Assembly: GCA_030737835.1 (NCBI GenBank)
Contig: CM060853.1
Location: 6,415,819 to 6,479,818 of the forward strand
Direction of reading: 5' to 3'
Source: Acorus gramineus
Taxonomy: Eukaryota; Streptophyta; Magnoliopsida; Acorales; Acoraceae
DNA: 64,000 nt
Part shown: in pieces, positions 12,174 to 24,299 of the stretch
Position numbering within the stretch: the stretch's first letter is position 1
How the letters are laid out: each line of letters begins with the position of its first letter
The notes under the pieces: model-generated
Database searches by the model: none
What the model was told of the DNA's origin: nothing
Seen by the model: the letters and a program-made list of their open reading frames with translations, nothing else
Made by a program: the position numbers and the translations under genes

Positions 12174-13073
12174 AGATATGTATAGAAGAGGCAAAACAGA
12201 GGAATACTTTTGATAGTGTACATGTTGTAAATTCCTCTTTAGATGTTTCGATTATAGAAGCCCTATTGTAGGGCCCGGGAAAAAAAAAAAAAAACTAACT
12301 TCCTTCCAAGACTGTTCAAACTTAGTATCCAAACATAATCCTTTAATAAAGTAACATTATCCTATTCAAACTCGTTTTCAAACCTGGTCTCAATTGATGT
12401 ATTTTGGGTCAAATATTCCGATCCATATGACCCAACCGGGCCCATTGATCTCCTCATCTTTCCAAAAATCAAAGGATTAAAGTCATTTACATCCCTGTAA
12501 ACATAGATAATCTCATACAAATTCCTATTCAAATTAGGGTAGATATACAAATCATTAAAAACTTACAAAAATCCAATTATCATCCTTGAAATAAATTTAC
12601 ATCAAAATTTGATAGAATATTCTTAGAATATTTCATCATCATGTAATTGTGTAGATGTGATAGTTCCTATACACAATCAGAAAAATAAACTAGTCCTTGC
12701 AAAAATTGAATTTGCCCTTATAGAATTTTATATTTCTTCTCTTCTACTTGGACAATGTTTAGAGTGATAGAATAATTAGGGATAATATAGCCATTTCATG
12801 TTATGAGTTAAAGTTAATTAAGATAGATTGAGTCATGATTAAATTATGTTGAATGTAATGCATATGAATTTTTTGAGTTTCCATCAACTTATACGTCCGT
12901 CCAACTTTGAAGGGGAATTATATAAGATTAATTAAGTATGTCCTCAACCCTAAACCAAAATATCAAAATCTAGGCGCCTCAGAAGTACATAACCTCTTCA
13001 AAATAAAATTAAAAATTAAAAAAAAAAGAGGAGGATTCGTAGAAGAGAAAGCAAGCATTAGCCTCTCTCAGCC

Positions 13074-13127
13074 ATGCCCGAAGAGTCCTCGAAGGACCAG
13101 ATTCTCGATCTCCTTGTCAAGCTATAA
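13074..13127 (+). other. Short ORF, possible orphan first exon
   Basis: After a purine-rich leader, an ATG opens a 17-codon ORF (MPEESSKDQILDLLVKL, then TAA). Its codon use and amphipathic look are gene-like, but I find no convincing continuation. A small spliced-looking block near 14,979-15,033 preceded by TACTGCCAG is the only other candidate, and its frame is not fixed. The stretch 12.2-15.59 kb otherwise holds no gene I can support. It could be a lncRNA, a gene remnant or chance. Confidence 0.2.
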
Positions 13128-15589
13128 GTCTTCTCACTATTTCTCAACATGGAAAAATATCAAGGAGACACCAAAACAAAATCAACAAGTTCTGGTTTTT
13201 GTTTGATTTTGTGGTGTGGGTTTTCATGTTTGGCTCAAATGGTCATATGGGTCTCTTGTGCTTTGTTGAACATTCTTTCCTTCTTTGTGATTTTGGGTTT
13301 GCTTTCCGAATTGGGTTATCTGTTTAGTGTTAAACAAATATGTCATTTGAACTTCTCTGACATGGGTTTTCTTATACCTGCTTTTCTCCTTCAAAAGTTA
13401 TGATTTGGTTATAAGAATTGGTATTGTGTTATTATTCCTTTATAAAGGACCTATTTTAACTGGTGCATGGAATTTAATTAGTAGTATTTTGGCTTGTGTT
13501 GATGTGCTTGTTTGATCTACATCACAATTGTTTAGAAGTAGTACAATCTCTTTTTTTTCTTTAAATATATAGGCAGTCCACGTTTGTAGCCCCCTTGGAT
13601 CCTTTCTCAGGATCACCTTCTTTCTGTTCACAATTTATAATTTTAGCATGATCCCCGCAAAACTTAGTGTTGCCATATACACCCATAAGAATTTATAATA
13701 AAAGTATGTGCTATCTTTTTATGGTTTGAAAGGCGAGAGATGGAGCTTCCAATGCGCTCAAAACACACATTTTGCCATACTACTCTGGTAATCCATATAT
13801 TGGGCGTATACCTAAAGCACACCCACATTAAGCTTGAAAAACCAAATTTTAGTTCATTTTTCAATAAAGTGATTTTTTTTTCTTTTTTGAATAAAGATGG
13901 GAGTAGTCCAAATTTTAGTAAAATTGCTCACTCTAAAAGGGTAGATGAGAAAGCAAATCAAAGAAAAACCAAAGAGTACAAGAAAAGGAACACAAAAGTA
14001 AGAATAAGGATATTGGCCAAAGCGAAATACCAACACTGATATTAAAGAACCAATTCGAGATTATTCACTTCCACTTGAAATGATTCCGTGCCAGCACAAT
14101 TGATGCACTAATCTCTAACGAAAGCGAGGGTCCCAATCTGTACATTCTCCGACTTTGGGAAATTTGTGCCTTGGTACTTTTTTCTATTTTGGCAAGGTTT
14201 TTGCAAGTATTCCAAGCTTTTCTAAGTAGATGTCAGATCTCCTTAGTGAAGGTACCATCCAATCAAGTGATATTATGCCATAAAAAATTTGGGTTAGTAC
14301 TGATTGTTTAATTTCTTTTCAACATACTTTGTTTTCTGGATAAGCAACTGAACTTGCATCAAGTGTTCGGTGATTGGCTGAAGGTATTATTGTGGTAATT
14401 GCTCATAGTTTCATGGGTATAAAAAAATTTAGTTCTTAAAGTGGTTAATAACTGTCTTCTGCAGTTCTTTTGCAACTGCAGTGAAATTTAATTTTTCTAA
14501 CTGATTTCCATACTGACTCTTCAGTTCCTCCCATAGACTGAAGCAATCATTGGTTTTGTTCCGTTCATGGCTGTGCATTCAAGAAAAAAGGGATGTAAAA
14601 TTTTCTGTTACTGATTTATGCCTTCTTGAATTGACTGTGTGTATCTGTGTTTGTGTTTTCACATGTTGAGTTGTGCAAAATTATCTGATATTCTTCAGTA
14701 GCAGAATAAATTAGAAGTGTATTAAGTGCTGATCCTCTTCACTGCAATCTTCTTGTTTGAGGTTTGGCTTGGTATACAACTTCAGAAACCCTGTCATGAG
14801 TGACTTGCTGATTGTGTGTTTGGAATGATAATAAACTGCGTTCAAAATTATAGCTCCACTGATACAAATTTCATTGACTAACTCCTAGTTTAGTACCCAT
14901 TACATTTCATGCCCTTTATATGAAGTTTTGGATATTCTTTCTTAAAGAACTCTTATGATTGAATTTATCTACTGCCAGGTTTTTCGGATGCATGGAGAAA
15001 TGGGCTATCATCACTGAAGGAACCTGCGCAGTTAATTGTTGTCAAAATTCATGGATCTCCTTGTCTACCACATTTTCTTGTCAAATTCCTTTATAACTTT
15101 AAGTCTTCTGCATCATTTTTTTGGCATTTAAAATTAAAATTAATCCAAATCATAGAAAATGATCTAAAAGATGAATAGAGGTTTACACCAAGGAGTTCCT
15201 TTTGACCTTGAAAAAAGTCAATTCTACTAATTTAAGAGTATCCAAGATATAATTCTGTGCTTCCATGTCTGACTGTTTTTGGATACTCTGCCCTTATTAA
15301 GGACCAAGTTTTTTTTTCGGGTAGGTAAGCATTTTGTTTTATTTTTTGGTTGAATCCTTTTTTTCCGGTGATGAGGAACCCTAACATTACTTGAAAAGAT
15401 CCACGATGCGCTCAATCACCCATAAACCTTGTGCATCAACTTGAGACCTTTTGGAAACAAGCGCATGACTCTAGCCAAAGAACCAAACCCGTATGGGTTA
15501 AATCTTATCCTTTCAAGAGGAGTGAAAGAACTCATGACCCCTCAGTGGATATATAGTGTTTTTCCATGGATCAACTTGGTCCTTAGGTC

Positions 15590-15700
15590 GATGCCTAGCG
15601 GTTAGGGGACACCTCCTCCTAGGGGGATGAGGGGATCCAGGTTTGAGTCTTCCTGTTTGCAAGACTGTAAAAATTGCTTGTACAACCCTTCTGAGTTGGT
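15590..15700 (+). mobile_element. tRNA-derived SINE-like sequence
   Basis: A box A-like TAGCGGTTAGG starts at about 15,596, and a box B-like GGTTTGAGTCT lies at 15,640-15,650, with SINE-like spacing. The 3' limit is unclear; related sequence may run to about 15,790. No target duplication was identified. Confidence 0.45.
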
Positions 15701-15998
15701 TTTTGAGCTTATGGTTCATAGTTTTTTGGGCTTTGCTGGCCTCAATCTTTTTAATACTAGGAGTGGTTCGACCCACTATATGTCAGACGAAAAAACACTT
15801 AGTGACATACATTATATAAGTTCAGCAACTTTGTTAAATTTTTCAGAAGTACATATGCTTAGGTAGCTTCACAACACATCTTGAACTGCCATTCAATCAT
15901 ATGAAATAGACAGTTCATCTTATTTGCCTGATTAATCATGCGAGATCCCCGCTTATTATATCACCAGAATAACAAATTCATAGCCAGTTGAAGCTTCT

Positions 15999-17069
15999 TC
16001 ACTTGCACGGCTCCAACGGCGCCCCGCACAGGCACTTGTTGTGTGAGAACTCATCCGGGCTAAGGCTCTGAATCTGCCCTCCCTGCGGGATCTGCCCACA
16101 AAGCCCGTTGTAACTCACGTTGAATGCCTGAAGGAATCTCAAGTTTGTGATGTTCGCGGGTATCGACCCGGTGAGACTGTTGTGGCTGACGTCGAACGTC
16201 AACAAGAACTTCAACTTCGTCACATGCGGCGGTATCACCCCGTGAAGCCTGTTATAGCTCGCATTGAAATTCTCCAGGTTCTTCACCTTGTTGAGCTGCC
16301 CGGGGATCGTTCCGTATATATGGTTACTTGAGATGTCAATCTTGTCGAGATTCTCCGGGAATTCGAGCCCTGAGAGGTCGAATTCAAGGGAGTTCTCGGC
16401 GAGCAAGAGTGAGGCGAGGATCTTCGACGCCCCGAAGAGGAACGACGCGTCCCCGACGAGGCGATTCCTCGAGAGGTCCATGTCCGAAAGCATGGGGAGT
16501 GCGCCCAATGAAGAGGGGATCGGCCCGGACAACATGTTGTCATTGAGTTTGATGTAGGTGGGCGGTTTGAGGTTTCCCAAGGAGGACGGGATTGGCCCGG
16601 TGAGGCGGTTGTGGTCGAGGTAGAGCAAGTTGAGGCTTGGGGCGTTGCCAAGGGAGGCGGGGATCGGGCCAGAGAGATTGTTCGAGTATAGGTAGAGGGC
16701 TTCGAGGGCCTGCATGGAGGTTATGAAGGCAGGGATGGGGCCGGATATGCCGGTGTTGGTGATGGTGAGTGAAGTGAGGGTCTTTAGGCCGGTGACGGAT
16801 CGTGGGATCGGGCCGGTGATGGTGGGATCACCGGAGATAGTGAGGCCGATGACGGGTTTGGTGTTGTTGAAACCGCAGTCCACACCGTACCAGTCACAGC
16901 AGTCTGTGGCGGGGGTCCAGGAGGAGAGGCTTTTGGGGTTGCCTAGGGAGGTCTTGATGTCGAGGAGGGATTGCTTGTCGGAGGCAGTGCAGGTGGCGGA
17001 GGAGAGCGGGAGGGAGGAGGAGATGAAGAGGAGGGCAATGCAGATGGAGGAGATGTGGGTGGTCTTCAT
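15999..17069 (-). CDS. Polygalacturonase-inhibitor-like (PGIP/FLOR1-type) leucine-rich repeat protein
   Basis: Intronless, intact 356-aa secreted LRR protein. It has a signal peptide (about residues 1-25, hydrophobic ISSICIALLF), an LRRNT cap with paired cysteines (CTASDKQSLLDIK, then DCCDWYGVDC), about ten plant-type repeats with LxGPIPxSLGxLxxL spacing, and the closing cap NKCLCGAPLEPCK that is nearly diagnostic of PGIP relatives. In the family such proteins sit in the cell wall and bind fungal polygalacturonases; FLOR1-like relatives act in flower development. Which applies here is not decidable. An in-frame ATG 13 codons upstream (17,108) would give 369 aa. I prefer 17,069 because the signal peptide starts there and a TATA box lies only about 50 nt above it. 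Family members are usually about 330 aa, so this one is slightly long. GC content is clearly above the flanks. Confidence 0.88.
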   Translation of the reverse strand: MKTTHISSICIALLFISSSLPLSSATCTASDKQSLLDIKTSLGNPKSLSSWTPATDCCDWYGVDCGFNNTKPVIGLTISGDPTITGPIPRSVTGLKTLTSLTITNTGISGPIPAFITSMQALEALYLYSNNLSGPIPASLGNAPSLNLLYLDHNRLTGPIPSSLGNLKPPTYIKLNDNMLSGPIPSSLGALPMLSDMDLSRNRLVGDASFLFGASKILASLLLAENSLEFDLSGLEFPENLDKIDISSNHIYGTIPGQLNKVKNLENFNASYNRLHGVIPPHVTKLKFLLTFDVSHNSLTGSIPANITNLRFLQAFNVSYNGLCGQIPQGGQIQSLSPDEFSHNKCLCGAPLEPCK

Positions 17070-17116
17070 GGCTCTGGTTTTTTGTGGGTGTGTGCTTTTG
17101 AACTGCATGGCTTCGG

Positions 17117-17125
17117 ATTTTATAG
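17117..17125 (-). promoter_or_regulatory. TATA box of the PGIP-like gene
   Basis: CTATAAAAT on the minus strand. Transcription starting about 30 nt downstream would begin near 17,090. That is between the two candidate ATGs, so the choice of the start codon at 17,069 is supported. Further upstream to 18.39 kb I see no gene, only AT-rich DNA. Confidence 0.5.
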
Positions 17126-18977
17126 AGGTATATGAAATTGGTCAACCTATTGCATGATAGTTCTTTGAAAATGCAACAATGTCTGATTGGCTCCCCTTTT
17201 GTTTCTAGAATAAGGAAGAACAGGCTTAATACTTTTAAGAAAAAAAGTAATAAGTGTTCCTTTAGTATGGATAAACAATTATGTTTGATGAGTTTAATTA
17301 AACACCAATAACTATATTTGGGAAGGTGGTATGGTTTATTCTTATTTATCCTTCCCAAGCCACAACTATATTCTAGTAAAAAACACAAAAAACAATTTTT
17401 TTTAATCAAATTCCAGAAAAGAATTAACAATCAAATATAAAGTCATTTAATTTTTATTTTATCATCGTATAATTATTTTATGCTTGGATAAGCTATCCAC
17501 CGGTCAAACAGAGGTAAGGTACTATGAATTAAAATGAAAATTCCTAAGTATGGTAATACAAATCATACTATGCAACACCAATATCACATACATTCGGCCA
17601 TCTTAATGTCTCCTTAAGAATTCTAAGCTTTTTAAGCTTGGTAAAAAAAGTAAGGTGGCTCATCCCCTCTGTTAGCGAGGTAAAAGAGTTACATCTTGTT
17701 CTACGGTCAATTTATGATGGAAAGATATCCAATCATGTCTAGTTAATTCTCAATGAAAAATTAACATTTGTATCTTAATATGTTTAACATGTGATGTATA
17801 CGTCGGTCTCAAATTGAAAAATTATAAGATTTGATGGGATCCATGAAATGCAGTCTTGATTGGATCCCTTTTGGCTTCTCTCTCTGTCAGGTGCAAAATT
17901 TTGGAGGATATTTGTACATGATATTGTTATTTGCTTCTTCTTTTTTCTGTCAAGTTTATCTTATCTTGTGCAGCTGTGCATGAAATTATTGACCAGTCTT
18001 CCCCACATAGGGCTGCTATTGGAGAATGGGTGGTCAACAGTCAACAGTGACCAGCCTTCCCCACAAAGGGCTGCCAATACATGAAAGACTCCAGAACCCT
18101 TAGCTGGATAGAACTTGGAGTGTGAATGAAAATGTTGGGGGTCACAAATTTCATTGCACACCCATTTGAGTAGCTGGCATTGTTATTTTTATTTATATCT
18201 AATCTATATGGCCCCCCTTTGTCTGGGATACATTGACAGCTACCTCATAATATAAAGTTGAAATAGAATTTTAATATCATTTGACAATAATGATGAATTG
18301 TTTTGACTAATAACCAGTCCAGCTAATAAATGAATATAGATAAAGTAAATGCATATGTACATAAATTACTAATCAATAAAATGATCCATCATCCATGGCC
18401 ATGGGCCGGGCTCGAGCCGGGCCAGGGCCGGGCTTTGCCCGGGCCGGGCTTTTTTCGGGCGGGCCTTGACCGGGCTTGAGAGGCTTCGGGCCCGGGCCGG
18501 GCCTAAAGTCCAAAATCAAGCCCGGGCCCGCCCATAGGCCCGGCCACGAACGGGCCAAGTCCGGGCCGGGCTTAAGGTTCGGGCCGGGCTTTGTGCCCAC
18601 ACCTATTTTTTCATTTTTTTAGTTAAATTAAAACATACAATAAAGTAAATAAAAAAGTTGAATAACTTGAATTGAACTATGAACAATAAAACTATTTGAA
18701 TTGAATATTGATATAACTTAACAATAATTGCACATTATAAGTTTACAACAAGAAATATTTGAACATTAATTGAATAGCTACTATAAACTCATAGAAAAAT
18801 ATTTTAATGGAACATTACAATGATTGAATATTAGCTTGTGGGTGATGACTGCATCACAATAAAATAAGTACATCCCAACTAGGTTGGCACCTACTCATTT
18901 TATCTATCATTTGCACAACTCTACCCAAAGCCATCCTTCAAGAAATGACAAGAAAACAAGTAAATTTAAACTAAATT

Positions 18978-20994
18978 TCAATTTAAATTTACAACATCAT
19001 CAAATTGGTCTCCAAGAGCCTCCTCAGCCAAGATAGTCTGAGTTCTTTGTTGTGCTTTGTACCAATCTCGTAGGCACACGCACTGCTCGACTACATCTGG
19101 ATGTAAACGACTTCTATAATCATGCAATACTCGATTTCCAGTGCTAAATGCTGATTCTGAAGCAACTTGTGAAGCAGGAACAGTTAATAAGTCTCGAGCC
19201 ATAGCAGAAAGAACAGGAAATCGATTTTCTTGCCCCTTCCACCATGCCAAAACATCAAAAGTCCCTTCGCCATCTTCTTCGACATTTGGTTCTTGAAGGT
19301 AGCGTTGTAGTTCAGATGTACCACTGCCACCTAGCGACCGGTTCAGAGTGCTTAGTCGCACCTTGAATTGTTTCCACCCTGACACTGATTTTTCCCTCGG
19401 TTGTTGTGATGAGGATGTATCGGCTTCACCACTTTGTCTTTGAGTATTCTCCCTTTGAAACCTGTATTCTTCAAACATAGCTTGTAAAACAGAATTAATT
19501 TGAGCAATATTTTCATAATCCGTGCCACTATCAGGACCATTAAAACATTGATAAATACATTCAACTAAAATTTTCAGACCACTTATTTTAAAACGAGGGT
19601 CCATAATAGTGGCTAATCCAAAAATGATGGGAATTTTTTCCCAATATTTTCGAAATTTTGCCTCCATTGCTTCACAAATTGGTTCAAAAGCAACTTCATC
19701 TCTATGTTGGTTAAAAACATCACAAATATGGAACAAATGGAGTAGTACCTGGTTGGAAGTAGCATAATAAATTCCAGAAAAACAAACAGTAGCATTATAA
19801 AAAACTTTGAATAAATCTCTAATCATTTCTAAGCATGCCCAATCTTCAAGACTAATTTCCTCATCATAATTTTTCTGTAACAAATATGTACTAATAACAT
19901 TTTTATAAGGAAGAGCTGCTTCAATCATCAAATAAGTAGAATTCCACCGATGTCTAACATCCGTCGGTATTTTTCTACTTCTAAGACCTGCAGTTTTACA
20001 TGCTTGACGAAATTCTTGATATCTACTTGTAGAAGAAAAAATATAAATGAAACATTGTTTTATACGCTCAATAAATGGCTTAACGGCTTCTAAACCATCC
20101 TGCACAATAAGATTGAGTATATGACAACAACAACGAACATGTAATAATTTGGATGTTGTACATGAAGGCAAGCATCTTTCTAGAAATCTAGCTAAAACAT
20201 CATTAGAAGAAGCATTATCTAAAGTAATTGTAAAATTTTCTCATAAATACCCCAATTTTGAAGTTGGTTGATGATACTAGTTGCCATCGCTTGTCCTGTA
20301 TGGGGGGCATCAAGATCAGAAAAACAAATAATTCTTTTCTGCAATATCCAATTTGCATCAATGAAATGAGCTGTTAGTGAAATATAACATAAAGGTTGGT
20401 TAGAAGTCCATAAATCAGAAGTTAAACAAACTCTTCCAGGAATATTACTAAGGGTTACAAGTAAATCTGTCTTCTCTTCAGCATATAATTTTTCGACATC
20501 TCTCTTAACTGTGTTGCGAGAAATTGGTTGAAATTGAGGACCAAAAGCTTTTTGGATCCACTCTTCAAAATCAGGATCTCAACCCTTGAAAATGGTTGTT
20601 CAGTCTTGATTATATATTTCACAGTTTCTCTTCTAGCAACAACTTGATTAAAACTAAAATTTGACAATTGCCCAGTCGAAGTTCTACTTAATTGTGATTG
20701 AAATTTCGATCCAACAATTTTACGGGTACATTCAGCAGCATGTCTAATTAAGTGGCTAGTGCCACTAGAAGAATTAGCAGTTAATTCCTTACCACAGAAA
20801 CGACATTTAGCAACTGTTTTGAAATATCCCGCAGGTTTTGTAGGATCTTGAACACTTATCTTGTCAAAAGTGTCCCAAGCTGCTGAAGGTTTTCGTTTTG
20901 GTTTGGAGGTGCCAACTTCATCTACAGCAGGGGAACCAACTGATGGATTTTCAGCATCAGCTCTAAAAACATTATCTGCAGAACTATCAGCCAT
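18978..20994 (-). pseudogene. hAT transposase (BED zinc finger, RICESLEEPER-like), frameshifted
   Basis: It starts at the ATG at 20,994. A BED-type zinc finger follows (CRFCGKEL, then HLIRHAAEC, about residues 65-95), then the transposase core (DLWTSNQPLCYISLTAHF and TLDNASSND in broken frame), and the C-terminal hAT dimerisation domain (FDVLAWWK, FPVLSAMARDLL, VASESAFSTGNRVL, about 70 residues before the stop). Reading frame is lost twice, each time by one missing base: near 20,579 after PFSRVE, and near 20,237 before TITLDNASSND. Everything between and around stays open with good family similarity, so decay is recent, or the gaps are sequencing indels. When intact, such enzymes cut and move the element in the nucleus. 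Confidence 0.88.
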
Positions 20995-21222
20995 TGTAAT
21001 GTTAAAAAATATTGATATAAATAATATATGAAAGAAGAAAAGAGTTTTAGAGAGATCAATCAAATGATTTAGCAAAGAACACAAAAACTTCCGCTTGAAC
21101 TTCGTAGAGCAACTTCAGAGAGTTTGAGAGAGTTTGAGAGTATGAGAGATAAGTGATTGAAACTTGAAAGGTTATGGGGATATTTATAGTGTTTTTTTTT
21201 TTTAAATTCAAATTACAATGGA

Positions 21223-21334
21223 ATCCACCAAATTTCAAAAAATAGCCGTTGGGGAGGGTTTCAAAAAATAGCCGTTGGAGAGAGTTTCAAAAAATAGCCG
21301 TTGAGAAAAATTTCAAAAAATAGCCGTTGGGGAG
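21223..21334. repeat. 26-bp tandem repeat, four units, in hAT 5' region
   Basis: AATAGCCGTTG recurs at exactly 26-bp steps (21,241; 21,267; 21,293; 21,319), between the transposase start and the GC-rich terminal block. A related GCCGTTGGGG motif occurs just ahead of the second hAT remnant (about 28,205), which suggests a shared subterminal or leader motif. Confidence 0.85.
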
Positions 21335-22399
21335 GGTTTTAAAAAAACCCTTAGGGTTCATGACCGGGCCGGGCCCGGGCCTACGGGCGGGCTTTCCCGG
21401 GCCGGGCCTTGGGCCGGGCTCCGGGCCGGGCTTTGGGGTTTTTGCCAAGGCCCAAGCCCGGCCCTATGGAAGGTCCGGGCCCGGGCCGGGCGGCCCGAAG
21501 TCCGGGCCGGGTCCGGGCTCGCGGACCGTTTGGCCACCCCTTCCAGCCCTCATCTTTTTATACACATTTCATTGAAATATAAAAGTATTCTTTAAAAAAT
21601 ATCGATTATGCTATGTCTGGTGTTTATATAACAAGACTAATTAAGTTTCTAAATATAAAAATGGATTAAGTCCATGGATATTATAATGTTCTACATAATG
21701 ATGTATTTAACCAAAAAAAATCTTAATATCCTGTCAGAAGGGGCTTGTATAAAATGGTGTAGGAAAGTGATATAGTCTCAACTAGTTTTTTTTTTTTTGT
21801 TTACATAAAAACAAAAATAGGAAAGTGATACTCAAAAAGATCTGTTTGAAACCGACGGTCTAAAAAGCTGATCTGTTTGACCAGTTTATTCCAGACATGC
21901 TAATATGATATTGGATAGCAATCAGATTTTATGTTGATGAGGGGGTGTCACATATTATGATCCAAACCCAATGGCCTGCTTTGGAAATCCCCAGTCAACA
22001 AAGAGAAACAGCACATCACATGCGTTACGGTAGCATTGTCATCACAAAAAATGTTCTTTTTTGAATTGGGCCATTTTAATTTTTAGCCCCATTATATTAT
22101 TTAATTTCAAGATTAACCCTAATCCAGTTTTCTGGATCAAAACCAGCTCAGCACTGGTTTTTTCTTTTCTTTTATTTACATAGGTAGATCACGTCTTCTT
22201 GAAAACATTATCTGTAATAACATCTCATATACAAATCTCATTATATTCTCCAACTCACTCGGTCAAACACAAATCACAAGTCTCCCCTCAAATGGCTCTT
22301 ACGAATTCCATCCAAAAACAGACATCTCAATCCATCAAAGATCCAATCTTTAATGTTGTTTGCTACACTGTCAAAAAACAAAAAAATCAATCACAACCC

Positions 22400-24219
22400 T
22401 CAACACAATAACACCCCAACAACACCCACCACCACCAAAACCAACCACCCACCCCCCACCGCCGCTGCCGACTCATCCCCCACAATCATAACCGGGAACC
22501 GGCAAGTCTCGTCCGTCGGATCCTCCTCGGTCACCTCCCCCAACCCATCAAACACGCACCTCCCCTCCTCCTGGTTCCCCACCTGGTAGTACATGTTGAA
22601 CGCATACGAAGCATTCCCTCTGTACCCAATCCCATTACACGACGACCCATACCCAAGCGACGTGCAATCCGACCTCTCGCACGCGTAACTCACGCTCTCC
22701 TCCAACCCCTCCAACTCCTCCGCCTCTGCCTTCAACACGCACCACCTCCTCCGCATGTACTCCACCCCTCGCGCGCTCACCAACCCCCTGTTTTCACCAC
22801 GACCCATCAAGTCCAACGCGTACTTCGCCTTCCCGTCGTATTCAAACAGCCCCCAATGCCTCTCGAACGCCCCCGGCTCGACCGTCTTCGCGTTCTCGTC
22901 GATGAGGCTGAAGAGGTAGACGTCGATCCTCCCCCGTCTGATCGGCGTGCCTTCCCCGCTCTGCGCGTGCGATAGCAGGCCCTGGTTGAACGAGCGCGCG
23001 TTCTCGACGTTCGCTCGCGCGTCGCCGTCCGTTGGCCACCCGACCTCGCCCACTATGACGCGCATGTCCGGGTACCCGGACTTGTTGAGCGCCCATAGGA
23101 GCGTGTCGAGGTTGGCGTCGAAGACGTTGGTGTAGACCGCGTCGCCGTCGATTAGGGGCGTGTTTGTGTCGTTGAAGAAGGCGAATTGGGTCGGGAAGTG
23201 GGGGTCGTCGTAGAGGCTGAGGAAGGGGTAGATGTTGATGATGAAGGGGGAGCGGTTGGTGGCAAGGAAGTCGAGGATTCGGATCGTGGTGTCGCGGATT
23301 TCGGGGCGGAAGTCGCCTGCGGATGGGACCGGGTTCGAGCGCGGGGAGTCGTAGATGTCCGCGTTGAATGGGACGGTCGCCTTGATTTTGTTTCCGTGGC
23401 CCGCATCGTCGAGGGCCTTTTGGATGTTCTTGAGCGCTGGGAGGGTGAATTTCGAGTACGCGCCATGGTACGTTCGGAGGAAGGGTTCGTTCCCCACCGC
23501 GACGTATCTGTTTGGAATCAATTTTAAAAAAACAATTTTTTATTATTATAATAACGACTTTAAATCAATTTTTTCATAAAAGTTGTTTTATTGATATTTG
23601 AAAAAAATATACAAAATCAAATGGACCCAAAGCTAAATTTTTTTTATAAATAAAAACCGATTTTTAATTGATTATATGAAATCTTGAAGAACAAATGCAA
23701 GGAGCCAAGAACAGCTAGTTAATGAAGAACCCATTTGAGAAAGAACAAAAACTTGCAATCAAATCATTATGAAAAAACAGAACACAATCAAAATAGTAAT
23801 CTTTAGAACATATAAAGAAAACCCAAATCTTTGAATCGGACGAAAAACCAAGAAACCCAAACAGAGTACCTTATGTTGACGCCCCCGGGGCGCACGTAGG
23901 CGGTGACGTTGTCGTCGACCCAGTCGGAGGCGGCTGCGGCGTCGCACATGGTGGCGAGCATGTAATTGGGCACGGCGACCATGACCTCGATGTGGGTGCC
24001 GGCGAGCGCGCACAAGATGGCGCGGTCGGCGTCGAAGAGCTTCACCTTGTCAAACCCGTTGTCGAGGAGCATCCGGACCACCGTCTCCGGGGGCAGGCGG
24101 TGGGTCGACATTGTCCCCCAGTTCACGCCGACGCTGCCGGCTCGAGAGGCCAAGCCGAGGAGGAACAGAAGCGCGAAGAGGAGTGAGAGCTTCGGAGATG
24201 GAGGTTTCAAGAAGACCAT
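22400..24219 (-). CDS. Glucan endo-1,3-beta-glucosidase (GH17) with X8 domain and GPI signal
   Basis: Two exons, 23,870-24,219 and 22,400-23,507, joined by a GT-AG intron inside an arginine codon, give a 485-aa protein. It has a signal peptide (about 1-30), a GH17 barrel beginning VGVNWGTM, and a catalytic acid Glu in YVAVGNEP (residue 124). The nucleophile Glu is in [11 protein letters not shown] (residue 271). A cysteine-rich X8/CBM43 module starts at about 373 ([11 protein letters not shown], then CERSDC and [10 protein letters not shown]). A hydrophobic C-terminus ([15 protein letters not shown]) fits a GPI-anchor signal. The family hydrolyses callose-type 1,3-beta-glucans at the cell surface or plasmodesmata; the exact role is inference. 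An upstream in-frame ATG (24,267) lies in a GA-rich leader and was not used. GC content is much higher than the flanks. From 21.56 to 22.40 kb I see no gene. Confidence 0.9.
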
Positions 24220-24299
24220 CTCCTCTGTTTTCTCTCTCTCTCTCTCTCTCTCACACACCTTTATCAAAGTCCCCCTTCCGTGAGCATCATCTATCGGCG

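Larger units (their letters stand above)
18391..21551 (-). mobile_element. hAT-family DNA transposon, nearly complete but inactive
   Basis: About 3.1 kb. Dense GGGCCGGGC/CCCGGGCC repeats lie at both ends (18,399-18,603 and 21,361-21,530) and surround one minus-strand transposase. Subterminal GC-rich repeats in AT-rich DNA are a known layout of plant Ac-like hAT elements. The right end reads inward as AGGGCTGGAAGGGGTGGCCA. The left end is less clear (ATGGCCATGGGCC), and no convincing 8-bp duplication was found, so the left terminus may be damaged. The transposase carries two frameshifts. Confidence 0.8.

Noticed and set aside
18370..21560. 8-bp target duplication for the hAT (CCATCATC versus CCCTCATC)
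   Set aside because: Only a near match, and not placed consistently at the inferred ends.
22842..23527. Several ORFs opposite or out of frame with the glucanase
   Set aside because: GC-rich coding shadows; the GH17 frame carries all the motifs.
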